Shown: positions 49,989 to 58,401 of the stretch, piece by piece
Numbering within the stretch: the stretch's first letter is position 1
Layout of the letters: each line of letters starts with the position of its first letter
Assembly: GCF_000426385.1 (NCBI RefSeq)
Contig: NZ_AUFG01000021.1
Coordinates: 1-64,000, forward strand
Direction: 5' to 3'
Origin: Arsenicicoccus bolidensis DSM 15745
GTDB lineage: Bacteria; Actinomycetota; Actinomycetes; Actinomycetales; Dermatophilaceae
Length of the DNA: 64,000 nt
The notes under the pieces: model-generated
Told to the model about the DNA's origin: nothing
Database searches by the model: none
What the model saw: only the letters and a program-made list of their open reading frames with translations
Made by a program: the position numbers and the translations under genes

Positions 49989-51097
49989 GCACCGTCACCT
50001 TTGCCTCCGCGCTCAACCGGGCGCTCGCGGACGCCATCGCCACCGACCCGGACGTGCTCGTCTTCGGCGAGGACGTGGGGGTGGCCGGCGGCGTCTTCCG
50101 GATCACCGACGGCCTCGCGGCGACCTATGGCGACGACCGCTGCTTCGACACCCCCCTCGCGGAGTCGGGGATCATCGGCTTCGGCGTGGGGCTGTGCATG
50201 GCGGGCTTCCGGCCCGTCGCCGAGATGCAGTTCGACGCGTTCGCCTACCCGGCGTTCGAGCAGATCACCTCGCACGTCGCCAAGATGCGCAACCGCACCC
50301 GCGGCTCCGTGACCATCCCGATGACGATCCGCATCCCGTTCGCCGGGGGCATCGGCGGGGTCGAGCACCACTGCGACTCCTCGGAGGCCTACTACGCCGC
50401 CACGCCGGGGCTCAAGGTCGTGACGCCGGCGACGGTCGAGGACGCCTACCTGCTGCTGCGGGCGGCGATCGACGACCCCGACCCCGTGGTGTTCATGGAG
50501 CCCAAGCGCCTCTACTGGTCCAAGGGCGACGTCGACCTGGACGACCTGTCGGCGCGCTGGGGGAGCGGGTCGCTGACCCACGACCAGGTCCTTGGTCGGG
50601 CCGCGGTGCGACGGTCGGCCTCCGACGTCTCGCGCGCGGCGACGATCGTGGCCTACGGCCCCACCCTGTCGGTGGCGCTGGAGTCCGCCGAGGCCGCGCG
50701 CGAGGAGGGCTGGGACGTCGAGGTCGTCGACGTGCGGTCGCTCGTGCCCTTCGACGACGAGACGGTCGTGGCCTCGGTGCGCCGCACGGGCCGTTGCCTG
50801 GTGCTGCAGGAGGCCCAGGGCTTCGCGGGCGTCGGGGCGGAGATCGCCGCCCGCGTCCAGGAGCGGGCCTTCCACTCCCTGGCCGCGCCGGTGCTGCGCG
50901 TCACGGGCTTCGACATCCCCTATCCCGCACCGAAGCTCGAGCACCTGCACCTCCCCTCGGTGGACCGCGTGCTCGACGCCCTGGCGCGGCTGCAGTGGGA
51001 CGACGAGCCGGACACGCGCCACCTCGAGCCGGCTGCGACTGCGCCGGCAGCGTCCACAGCGTCCTCAGCGGCGCAGGCGGGGGCGGGTACCCGATGA
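49985..51097 (+). CDS. 2-oxoacid dehydrogenase E1 component beta subunit
   Basis: The 370-residue protein completes the E1 active site. GEDVGVAGGVFRIT, GGIGGVEHHCDSSEAYYAA and the C-terminal transketolase-like domain with TIVAYGP and RCLVLQEAQ are typical. Overlaps of 4 bp with both neighbours show coupling. A Thr/Ala/Ser-rich tail of about 20 residues follows the fold. Confidence 0.92.
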
Positions 51098-52512
51098 GCC
51101 ACAAGGTCTTTCACCTGCCGGACCTCGGCGAGGGCCTGACCGAGGCCGAGGTCGTCAGCTGGCTCGTCGGCCCCGGCGACACCGTCGTCGTCGACCAGCC
51201 CATCGCGGTCGTCGAGACCGCCAAGGCCCAGGTCGAGCTGCCCTGCCCGTATGCCGGCAGCGTGGTCACCCTGCACGGCGAGGCCGGGCACGTGGTCGAC
51301 GTGGGTGCGCCGTTCATCACGGTGGACGTCGACGTGCCTGCGGACGGGATCACCGGCGGTGGGGCGAGCGAGGCGTCCGACGTCGCCGTCGACACCTATC
51401 GCGAGGAGGAGCGCGCCGGCTCGGGCGCCGTCCTGATCGGCTACGGCACGAGCGAGGGCTCCCGTCGGCGGCGTCGCCGCGTGGGGGCGGGTGGCCCGAC
51501 GGCCCCCGCCGCCGGGTCGTCGCTGCCGTCGGCCGCGCCCGTCATGGGCGACACGGCGGGACCGGTCGTCGACGAGCACGTGCCGCCCGAGGTGTCCAGC
51601 AAGCCCGGCGCCGCCGTCCGCGTGATCTCCCCGCTGGTGCGTCAGCTCGCCGACGAGCACGGCATCGACCTGCGGACCGTCACCCCGACGGCGCCGGGTG
51701 GCATCATCCGCCGGTGCGACGTCATGGCGGTCGTCACGGCCCGCGGTGAGGGTGGCGCGCCGGGATCCCTTGCGCCGCAGTCGGAGTCGCGCGTGACGTC
51801 GACCGCGGGGTCCCCGACCCCGGATCGCCGGATCCCGCTGACCGGCATACGAGGCACGATCGCCAGCCGGCTCGCCACCTCGCGCCGCGAGATCCCCGAC
51901 GCGACCACCTGGGTCGACGTGGACGCGACCGACTTCCTCGCGGTCCGCCGCCAGCTCGCCGACGCGCGGCCCGAGGCACGCATCGGCGTGCTGGCCCTGC
52001 TGGGGCGCGTCATGGTCGCCGGCCTCCGGCGCTATCCCGAGCTCAACTCGACCGTCGACACGGCGGCCAACGAGGTCGTGGTGCGCGGGGCGATCAACCT
52101 GGGCTTCGCCGCGCAGTCGCCGCGTGGGCTCGTCGTGCCCGTCGTCCACGGCGCGGACGAGATGACCCTCGCCGAGCTGTCCACGGCGTTGCGCGAGCTC
52201 ACCACCAAGGCCATGGACGGCACGCTGTCCCCGGCCGAGATGACCGGCGGGACGTTCACGCTCAACAACTACGGGGGGTATGGCGTCGACGGCTCCACCC
52301 CGATCATCAACCACCCCGAGGCGGCCATGGTCGGCGTGGGACGGATGATCGACAAGCCGTGGGTCGTGGACGGGGCGCTCGCCGTGCGCAAGGTCGGCAC
52401 GATCGGCCTCACCTTCGACCACCGGGTGTGCGACGGCGGGACCGCGGGCGGCTTCATCCGCTACGTCGCCGACTGCATCGAGCGCCCGACCACCCTGCTC
52501 CTCGACCTCTGA
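51094..52512 (+). CDS. 2-oxoacid dehydrogenase E2 component (acyltransferase)
   Basis: The 472-residue protein has a single lipoyl domain at the N-terminus with the modified lysine in ETAKAQVEL, a peripheral subunit-binding domain around VRQLADEHGIDL, and the catalytic acyltransferase domain with TGGTFTLNNYGGYG and DHRVCDGGT. A flexible Ala/Pro linker lies between. ATG 51094 overlaps the E1beta stop. No E3 gene follows; palindrome B lies 50 bp after the stop. Confidence 0.93.
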   Translation: MSHKVFHLPDLGEGLTEAEVVSWLVGPGDTVVVDQPIAVVETAKAQVELPCPYAGSVVTLHGEAGHVVDVGAPFITVDVDVPADGITGGGASEASDVAVDTYREEERAGSGAVLIGYGTSEGSRRRRRRVGAGGPTAPAAGSSLPSAAPVMGDTAGPVVDEHVPPEVSSKPGAAVRVISPLVRQLADEHGIDLRTVTPTAPGGIIRRCDVMAVVTARGEGGAPGSLAPQSESRVTSTAGSPTPDRRIPLTGIRGTIASRLATSRREIPDATTWVDVDATDFLAVRRQLADARPEARIGVLALLGRVMVAGLRRYPELNSTVDTAANEVVVRGAINLGFAAQSPRGLVVPVVHGADEMTLAELSTALRELTTKAMDGTLSPAEMTGGTFTLNNYGGYGVDGSTPIINHPEAAMVGVGRMIDKPWVVDGALAVRKVGTIGLTFDHRVCDGGTAGGFIRYVADCIERPTTLLLDL

Positions 52513-52562
52513 CCGAGCCGCCCAGTCACCCCACTCACCCCGCCTGCCCCATCCCCTGCCAG

Positions 52563-52609
52563 GATCGTGAGTGTTCTCTCCAAGAATCTTGGACAAAACA
52601 CTCACGATC
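52563..52609. repeat. Dispersed palindromic repeat, copy B
   Basis: GATCGTGAGTGTT (52563-52575) pairs with AACACTCACGATC (52597-52609), and TCCAAGA/TCTTGGA pair inside, with two mismatches between. It lies between the E2 gene and the toxin-antitoxin pair. Confidence 0.85.
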
Positions 52610-52675
52610 TTCGGGGGTCGAGAGGCGGGGCCGAATGGCGCGGGTCTTGGTGTCTTACGGAGGTAATACTCACGT

Positions 52676-52906
52676 ATGACGACTGTGACCTTCCGCGCGG
52701 ACGAGCAGCTGCAACGGCTGCTCGTCGAGCTGGCACGACCGGGCGAGACCCGCACCGACACTATCCGGCGAGCGCTGCAGGAAGCGTCGTCGTTCGAGCG
52801 ACGAGAGCGGATGCGTCTCGAGGCCCTGGCGCTGTCCTGCGACGAGGTGGATCGCGCCGAGTCCCGCGCCGTCCTCGATGACGTGGAGGGCGCGCGTGCG
52901 TGGTGA
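52676..52906 (+). CDS. Ribbon-helix-helix antitoxin
   Basis: The 76-residue protein begins with MTTVTFRADEQLQRLLVELA and continues with TRTDTIRRALQEA, the beta strand plus two helices of a ribbon-helix-helix DNA binder. GGAGG precedes ATG 52676 at a rather long distance. It overlaps the MazF-like gene by 11 bp, the classical antitoxin-first layout. It probably neutralises the toxin and represses the pair. Confidence 0.85.
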   Translation: MTTVTFRADEQLQRLLVELARPGETRTDTIRRALQEASSFERRERMRLEALALSCDEVDRAESRAVLDDVEGARAW

Positions 52907-53213
52907 CGTCCACGAGCTGCCTGCGCCTAGAGGGGCGCCTGGGCACGAGCAGCGGGGTCGCCGCTACGCCGTCGTCGTGCAGTCGGACGACCTGCTGCTG
53001 TCCACCGTCCTGATAGCACCGACCACGACGTCGGCCCGCGCCACCTCGTTCCGCCCCGCCATCGAGCTCATGGGACGAGACATGCTGGTGCTGGTGGAGC
53101 AGACCGCCGCCGTCGACCCCGCTCGGCTGGGGCCGTGGGTGGGGCGGCTGAGTCATCATGAGCTCGTCGACGTCGACGACGCCTTGCGTCTGGTGCTGCA
53201 GCTCGACCTCTGA
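52896..53213 (+). CDS. MazF/PemK-type toxin
   Basis: The 105-residue protein shows the type II toxin pattern RGDVHELP near the start, GHEQRGRRYAVVVQSD, STVLIAPTTT and the late VLVEQTAAVDPARLG. Family members are ribosome-independent mRNA endonucleases. GTG 52896 has GGAGG at ideal spacing; an in-frame start further upstream is not supported. The conserved arginine and threonine expected at the active site are present. Confidence 0.88.
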   Translation: MRGDVHELPAPRGAPGHEQRGRRYAVVVQSDDLLLSTVLIAPTTTSARATSFRPAIELMGRDMLVLVEQTAAVDPARLGPWVGRLSHHELVDVDDALRLVLQLDL

Positions 53214-53230
53214 GTGCCCCTCAGCCCCAG

Positions 53231-53277
53231 GATCGTGAGTGTTTGGTCCAACTTTCTTGGACCAAACACTCACGATC
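53231..53277. repeat. Dispersed palindromic repeat, copy C
   Basis: GATCGTGAGTGTTTGGTCCAA (53231-53251) pairs perfectly over 21 bp with its complement (53257-53277) around CTTTC. It is the best copy of the family and sits between the convergent toxin and kinase genes, so it could end transcription from both sides. Confidence 0.92.
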
Positions 53278-53303
53278 TGGGGAGTGGGGATCCGGGGGAG
53301 GGG

Positions 53304-54365
53304 TCAGCGGATCCAGGAGCCGTCGGGGGCGCGGCGCCAGCCTCCGGCGCCAGGAGCTGGAGCCGCCTGGGGCGCCGCAGGGGCGGCAGTGGCGGCCGGT
53401 GCCGTGGGGGACGCAGCGGATGCCGCACCTGCCCCGACCGTGGTCGAGCCGGGGGTCGGAGCGACGGGCAGGCCGGCGAGCCGGGCCGCCCGCAGCCGGG
53501 CGAAGTAGTCCGCCCACTGCGCGCACGACGGGCGGTGCCCGGGCGTCTCGGACAGGGACGCGGCGAGCAGGTGCTGCCCCTCCGGGTCGAGGACGTCGGC
53601 GACCCGGCGGGTGTCGCGGGCCGTCGAGGCGTTGGTGCCGGGGGACAGGCAGCGCAGGACGAACAGCGCGTACTTGTAGACGTCGGTGTAGCTCGTCAGC
53701 TGGGTCTGCTCGGCGGCCGGCGGCTCCCAGTCGGGGGTGTTGAGCTGTGGGACGGCCGACATGGTCCCGCGCACGCGCACGGCGTCGCAGTCGACGAGCA
53801 TGATCCCGGCGTCCGCGCGTCCCGGCCCGACGGAGAACAACGCGTTCTTGGCGTTGAAGTCGCCGAACACGACGTTGTTGGCGTGCAGCAGGGCGAAGAC
53901 GCGGGCCAGCTCCTCGCACAGGTGCAGCCGCTGGTGCAGGTTGACCAGCGGGAAGCCGAGCTTGGCGCACCGGTTGGCCGCGAGGAAGAGGAACTGGATC
54001 TCGCGTTCCTTGCGCATGGCGGATCCGGTGATGGACCGCCCCACCTGGACGAACGAGTCCGGGATGAGCGGCATCAGCAGGCCGACGACGCGACCCTGGT
54101 CGCGCACCAACCGGATCGGCCACGCGGCGTGCGAGTCCAGCAGGTCCCGGTCGGGGGCGCTCATGCGCGAGCGCACGCCGACGATGGCCTCGAGGCCGCC
54201 GCTGGCGAGCTGGCCCGCCTTGAACTCCTTGTAGGCGAGGCGGTGGTGCACGTCGGGCAGCTGGAGCGTCAGGCACCGGTAGACCCGGCCCTGACCGCCC
54301 TCGGCGATGTACTCCAGCTGCCCGAGCTGCGACCGCTCGATGAGCTCGCCGGCCGACAGGCTCAC
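53304..54365 (-). CDS. Atypical protein kinase of a VWA/PP2C/kinase triad
   Basis: The 353-residue protein is a Ser/Thr-kinase-like fold with unusual motifs. The glycine loop GGQGRVY (residues 23-29), Lys-46 (AYKEFK), Asp-169 and Asn-174 (FGDFNAKN) and metal-binding Asp-192 are present, but the HRD becomes FGD and the DFG becomes DCD. A Pro/Ala linker leads to the tail GWRRAPDGSWIR. GTG 54365 overlaps the phosphatase stop, so the frame upstream is not used. Its neighbours are a PP2C phosphatase and a VWA protein. Substrates are unknown. Confidence 0.85.
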   Translation of the reverse strand: MSLSAGELIERSQLGQLEYIAEGGQGRVYRCLTLQLPDVHHRLAYKEFKAGQLASGGLEAIVGVRSRMSAPDRDLLDSHAAWPIRLVRDQGRVVGLLMPLIPDSFVQVGRSITGSAMRKEREIQFLFLAANRCAKLGFPLVNLHQRLHLCEELARVFALLHANNVVFGDFNAKNALFSVGPGRADAGIMLVDCDAVRVRGTMSAVPQLNTPDWEPPAAEQTQLTSYTDVYKYALFVLRCLSPGTNASTARDTRRVADVLDPEGQHLLAASLSETPGHRPSCAQWADYFARLRAARLAGLPVAPTPGSTTVGAGAASAASPTAPAATAAPAAPQAAPAPGAGGWRRAPDGSWIR

Positions 54366-55528
54366 TCGGGCACCACCAGCCAGACGCCGATCGCGCCGCG
54401 GTCGTCGTCGAAGGTCTTTCGCCCGAACGCCACCTGCGCCGCGAACTCGAGCGGGTGCGGCGGCCGCGCCCACAGCCGTGCGAGCTCGCGACCGACCTCG
54501 CCCCCGCCGGATCCCAGCGGGTCGCCGACCCCGTCGGTCATCAGCACGAGTGCCGCACCCTCGCCGAGCGTCGTCTGCACCGGCACCGGGTCGGCCTCCG
54601 GCACCAGCGGGAGGCAGGCGGTGGCGGACTCGGCGATGACGTTGCCGGCGTTCTTGACCTCGCCGAGCGCGATCCAGCCGCGCTCGTCGTCGACGATCCA
54701 GGCGCTCGTGTCACCGAGGCGCACGACCGTGACGGCGTGGGTGCCGTCGTCGCTCGGCCGGGTGGCCACGATGCCGATGACCAGCGTGGTCGCCATCCGC
54801 TTGGCGACGTCCCGCTGCGTGAGGTCCACCGTCGGCTCGGAGTCCGGCAGCGTCGCGCACACGTCGGCGAGCAGGTCCGCGAGCCGGGTGTAGATCTCGC
54901 GGTAGGGGATCTCGGCCGGCTCGTGCGTCTCGAGCATCGTGATGACCTGCGCCGCGCCCTCCTCGGTCGCCATCTTGGCGGCGAGGTGCGACCACTCCCC
55001 GGCGGAGACGCCGTCGGCCACGAGGCAGACGAGCCACTCGCCGTCGCGCGAGAGCACCGTGCAGTGGTCGTCCTGGCGGGGGTCGGCATACTGCTGGTGC
55101 GCCAGCCCCCGCGAGCTGGCCCCGCGCAGGATCAGCCGCGGTGTGCCCTCGGGGTCCGGGATGGTGGCCGCGTCGATGACGATGTCGTGCGCGTCCCGGT
55201 GCTTGAGCTCCGTCAGCGAGACCGCATGGGAGAAGGCCCGACCCGGGTCGCCGATCGTGTAGGCCTCGAACGCGCCCGTCCGCCGGATAGGCTCCGCGGC
55301 CGGCGCGGGGACTGCCGCAGCCGGCTCGGGCTCGGCGGAAGCGCCCGCCTCAGCAGGAGCCTTCGGCATGGCGGGAGCCTCGAGGGATGTGTCCGGCTCG
55401 GCGGGAGCCTGGTCGGACGTCTCCGGCTGCGGGGGCGCTGCCGGCTGGTACGGGCTGGCCGGCGGGGCGCTCGCGGATCCCGCCGGAGCGCCCTCGCCTG
55501 CGTGGCCGGTCGGCTCAGAGGAAGACAT
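54362..55528 (-). CDS. PP2C-family protein phosphatase
   Basis: The 388-residue protein has about 80 residues of Pro/Ala-rich N-terminal linker, then a PP2C domain with QDDHCTVL, VADGVSAGEWS, MTDGVGDP and a final DDDRGAIGVWL, the aspartates that bind metal ions. It should remove phosphate from serine or threonine, perhaps reversing the neighbouring kinase. It overlaps the kinase gene by 4 bp and the VWA gene by 14 bp. Confidence 0.88.
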   Translation of the reverse strand: MSSSEPTGHAGEGAPAGSASAPPASPYQPAAPPQPETSDQAPAEPDTSLEAPAMPKAPAEAGASAEPEPAAAVPAPAAEPIRRTGAFEAYTIGDPGRAFSHAVSLTELKHRDAHDIVIDAATIPDPEGTPRLILRGASSRGLAHQQYADPRQDDHCTVLSRDGEWLVCLVADGVSAGEWSHLAAKMATEEGAAQVITMLETHEPAEIPYREIYTRLADLLADVCATLPDSEPTVDLTQRDVAKRMATTLVIGIVATRPSDDGTHAVTVVRLGDTSAWIVDDERGWIALGEVKNAGNVIAESATACLPLVPEADPVPVQTTLGEGAALVLMTDGVGDPLGSGGGEVGRELARLWARPPHPLEFAAQVAFGRKTFDDDRGAIGVWLVVPE

Positions 55529-56660
55529 CGTCGTCCGCGGCGTAGGACTTGACGCCGTCCTCGGCCTTGGGCAGCACGATCCCGTTGCTGCCCTGGGCGA
55601 GACCCGTCGAGGACTGGATGACCGAGGTCACGAGCAGCTTGGCCATCTTGGTGACGGCGGACGCCGCGGTCTGGTCCTGGTCGGCCATGAAGAGGCGCAT
55701 CGCGCGCTCCGGCGGGTTCTTGGGGTGGATGACCTCCTGCAGGATGCGGGGGTCGGCGCCCTGGAGGCCGAACGGGATGATGTTGGGGTACATCCGGTTG
55801 CCCGTGCCGGACGCCTTGTCGTACTGCGTCAGCGCGGCGAAGGCGGCCTTCCAGTCCGGCTCGGCGTCCGTCGGCGCGCCGTCGGAGAGGAAGAACACGG
55901 CCGGGCGGTGCACGGCGAAGCCGTCCGCCTTGAGCTGGTTGACGTCCCGCTCGATCTGGGTGCGCAGCAGGTCGAAGGCCGCCTTGTATGACGTCCGCCC
56001 CCGCCCCTCGAGCTGCGGCAGGGTCGTCTGCTCGAGCAGGTCGCACAGCGGCAGCACCATGCGGGCGTCGTCGCTGAAGTCCATGACCCCGAAGCGCACC
56101 TTGTCGCAGATGATCGGGTCCTTCTCGAGCGCCTGGACGAGGCTCGGGAGGATGTTGTTGGCCTCGGTGAGGGCGCCGCTCTCGACCATGGAGTGGGAGA
56201 CGTCGCAGACGAGGTAGAACGGCAGGAGCTTGGCCTTGTCGTCCTGCGGCGCGGGGGTGTCGATCGAGCTCGGTACGGGCTGCGCGGGGGCGGCGGGCAC
56301 GGGCGGAGCAACCGGGGCCGCGGGCGCGGGCGTGGCCGCCGGGGTCGGCGAGGGGGCGGGCGGCTCGACCGGGGCCGGGGGCTCGACGGGGGCCGGCGTG
56401 GCGATGGGCTGGGTCGGCTCGGCGGGCGTCGGGATCGGCTGGGTCGGGTCGACCGGTGCCGGGCCCTGGCCGGGGGTGGGGGGCGTGGGCTCGGTCGAGC
56501 CGGGTGCCGGGATGCCGCCCGGCTCGCTCGCCGGGGCGCCGACCGGTGCCGCGGGCATGCCGGGGGTGGTGGGTGCGGTGGGGACGCCGGGCGCGGTGGG
56601 CTCCGTGGGGACGGGCTGGGTCGGCTGCGGCTGGGTGGGGTCGGTCGGGGGCTGGGTCAT
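55515..56660 (-). CDS. VWA domain protein, TerY-like
   Basis: The 381-residue protein has about 140 residues of Pro/Thr/Ala-rich linker, then a von Willebrand A domain with the complete metal-adhesion site: DVSHS (Asp-153, Ser-155, Ser-157), Thr in GRGRTSYKAAF and Asp in LSDGAPTD. This layout matches TerY proteins of Ter stress systems. ATG 56660 has GGAGG 5 bp upstream; a longer frame to 57242 is a shadow of the next gene. It overlaps the PP2C gene by 14 bp. Confidence 0.88.
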   Translation of the reverse strand: MTQPPTDPTQPQPTQPVPTEPTAPGVPTAPTTPGMPAAPVGAPASEPGGIPAPGSTEPTPPTPGQGPAPVDPTQPIPTPAEPTQPIATPAPVEPPAPVEPPAPSPTPAATPAPAAPVAPPVPAAPAQPVPSSIDTPAPQDDKAKLLPFYLVCDVSHSMVESGALTEANNILPSLVQALEKDPIICDKVRFGVMDFSDDARMVLPLCDLLEQTTLPQLEGRGRTSYKAAFDLLRTQIERDVNQLKADGFAVHRPAVFFLSDGAPTDAEPDWKAAFAALTQYDKASGTGNRMYPNIIPFGLQGADPRILQEVIHPKNPPERAMRLFMADQDQTAASAVTKMAKLLVTSVIQSSTGLAQGSNGIVLPKAEDGVKSYAADDDVFL

Positions 56661-56733
56661 CGGATCCTCCGTGGTGGGTTGATGGGTGATGGCTGATGAG
56701 TGGCGGGTGCGGACGGTGAGGCGTGAGGGCGGG

Positions 56734-57765
56734 TCAGCCGACGACGGCCTCGCCGCCGTAGAGGAAGACCAGCGCGCCCGTGCTGCTGACGCACTGCGCG
56801 GGCTGGTCGTCGGTGCAGAGCAGGCGGACGTTCGCGTCGCGGGCCTGGCTGTAGGCGGTGACGGTGGTGGTCGAGCCCGCTCCGCCTGCGGCGACGTACG
56901 CACGCTGCACCGCGACGGCGAACGCGCAGGACGTGCGGTCGTTGCCGGCGGCGGTCGCGGCATACGGTCCGGTCCCGGTGCGGGCGCACTCGCGACCGGT
57001 GATCCTGGCCGCCGGGTAGGCCGCGGCCGTCGTGGGCGCGCTGGTGACGGGGGAGGACGACGCGGAGCCGGTGGGACCGGTGGTGCCCGAGCTCGCGCCG
57101 GACGTGCCGTCGGTCGGGGTCGGGCTCTCGGTGGCGCTGTCGGTCGGGCTCTCGGTCGGGGAGGCGCTCCACGACGAGGTGGGCGAGGGCGACGCGGTGT
57201 CGTCCTGGCCGCCGGAGAGCAGGCCGAAGCCGAGCACCGCACCGGCCAGCGTCAGGAGCACCGGGATGGCCAGGACCAGCAGGATCAGGCGCAGGAGCAT
57301 CCCGCCGCAGCCCGGCCCACGCCGGACCTGACGACGGTCGCCGTAGCCGCCCGGGTAGCCGGGACCGCCGCCCTGGGGCGGGAACTGCTGGGGTGGGAAC
57401 TGTTGGGGCGGGTACTGCTGGCGCTGCTGACCGGGGTACCCGGCATACGGTCCCTGTTGCTGACCGGGGTAGGGCCGGCTCTGCGGGACCTGCTGCCGGG
57501 TGCGGCCACGAGGCTGGCTCGGGGGTCGCTGGCGCGTCGGTCGCTGGGGCACGGGCACGACCTGGGGGCGCGGACGCTGCTGGCGTGGGCTACCGGCAGG
57601 GGCGGCCCCGGGGCCAGGCGTCGCGCCCGTCGCCGGGCTCGATCCCTTCGGCGGGGCCGAGGGGGCAGGCGCCGCGGGCGGGGGCGTCGCCAGGACCATC
57701 TCGCCGCAGGACGGGCAGAAGGTCGCGCCCTCGGAGATCGCGGCGCCGCAGTGGGGACAGCTCAT
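56734..57765 (-). CDS. Zinc-ribbon membrane protein of the triad operon
   Basis: The 343-residue protein begins with a zinc ribbon (CPHC and CPSC, residues 3-20). A long cytoplasmic Pro/Gln-rich region, one membrane helix (MLLRLILLVLAIPVLLTLAG, near residue 160) and a Ser/Thr-rich extracellular part follow. The last 80 residues hold four cysteines and a compact domain ending in GALVFLYGGEAVVG. It lies 73 bp before the VWA gene in the same direction. I do not recognise the outer domain. Confidence 0.75.
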   Translation of the reverse strand: MSCPHCGAAISEGATFCPSCGEMVLATPPPAAPAPSAPPKGSSPATGATPGPGAAPAGSPRQQRPRPQVVPVPQRPTRQRPPSQPRGRTRQQVPQSRPYPGQQQGPYAGYPGQQRQQYPPQQFPPQQFPPQGGGPGYPGGYGDRRQVRRGPGCGGMLLRLILLVLAIPVLLTLAGAVLGFGLLSGGQDDTASPSPTSSWSASPTESPTDSATESPTPTDGTSGASSGTTGPTGSASSSPVTSAPTTAAAYPAARITGRECARTGTGPYAATAAGNDRTSCAFAVAVQRAYVAAGGAGSTTTVTAYSQARDANVRLLCTDDQPAQCVSSTGALVFLYGGEAVVG

Positions 57766-57778
57766 CGTCGGCTCGGCC

Positions 57779-58258
57779 TCAGGAGGTCCGGGTCCACTGG
57801 CCGTCCGGCCCGCGGTGCCAGCCCTCCTTGGGCTTGTCGGGAGCCGGGGTGGGAGTGGTGGAGGGGGGCGTCACCGGGGTGGAGGGCGAGGCCGGGGCGA
57901 CGGGAGGGACCGACGACGACGCAGCGGACGCCGTTGGCGACGAGGTCGTGGAGGGGGCTGCGGTGCCCGGCGCGCCGGTGGCCCCCGGGGACGCGGGTCC
58001 GCCGGCGACGACGTCGACGCCCTTCTCGACCCAACCCTTGGCGGACTCGACCTGCGAGTGGTACTTGCGACCGGTCTTGTCGTCGACGGTCCGCACGAGC
58101 TTGTCCAGGGCGCTGGAGATCTTGCCGCGGTTGGCCTGGGTGGTCTGGGCGACCTGCGTGCGAGCCTGGACGGCCGCCCCCTTGGCACCCTGCAGGAAGG
58201 TGTCGAGGGCGGAGGGGCCGGGCTGCTGGGGCGGGGTGCCGGTGGGGCCGGTGGTCAT
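57779..58258 (-). CDS. MT0933-like helical protein with Trp-rich tail
   Basis: The 159-residue protein has a central helical part with NRGKISSALDKLV, DDKTGRKYHSQVESAKGWVEKG, resembling the Rv0909/MT0933 antitoxin-like family. A Ser/Pro/Thr linker leads to the end GWHRGPDGQWTRTS, close to the kinase tail. ATG 58258 follows AGGAG at 5 bp. It is the first gene of the five-gene operon. Toxin-antitoxin function is doubtful here because the partner is a kinase triad. Confidence 0.6.
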   Translation of the reverse strand: MTTGPTGTPPQQPGPSALDTFLQGAKGAAVQARTQVAQTTQANRGKISSALDKLVRTVDDKTGRKYHSQVESAKGWVEKGVDVVAGGPASPGATGAPGTAAPSTTSSPTASAASSSVPPVAPASPSTPVTPPSTTPTPAPDKPKEGWHRGPDGQWTRTS

Positions 58259-58356
58259 CGGGTCTCCTGAGGGCGAGGTGGGCGAGGGTCTCTGACTGCT
58301 CACCTACCCCGGGCAGGGGGTGCGCAATCCCCGCCGAGCACCTCCCCGCCCCCGAC

Positions 58357-58401
58357 ATCGTGAGGGTTCGGTCCAAGAAGGTTGGACGAAACCCTCACGA
58401 T
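58357..58401. repeat. Dispersed palindromic repeat, copy D
   Basis: ATCGTGAGGGTTCGGTCCAA (58357-58376) pairs with TTGGACGAAACCCTCACGAT (58382-58401) with two mismatches. It is the divergent copy (GAGGG for GAGTG, compensated on both arms). It supplies the TGA stop of the MOSC gene and separates that operon from the triad operon. Confidence 0.85.

Noticed and set aside
52563-53277. Composite transposon bounded by repeats B and C
   Set aside because: No transposase gene, no target-site duplication visible, and the repeats are short palindromes found elsewhere alone.
56661-57242. Extended N-terminus of the VWA protein
   Set aside because: The extension overlaps the zinc-ribbon gene in another frame, while ATG 56660 has a well-placed GGAGG.
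57779-58258. MT0933-like gene as antitoxin of a classical toxin-antitoxin pair
   Set aside because: No toxin gene is adjacent; the following gene is a zinc-ribbon membrane protein and the tail is shared with the kinase.
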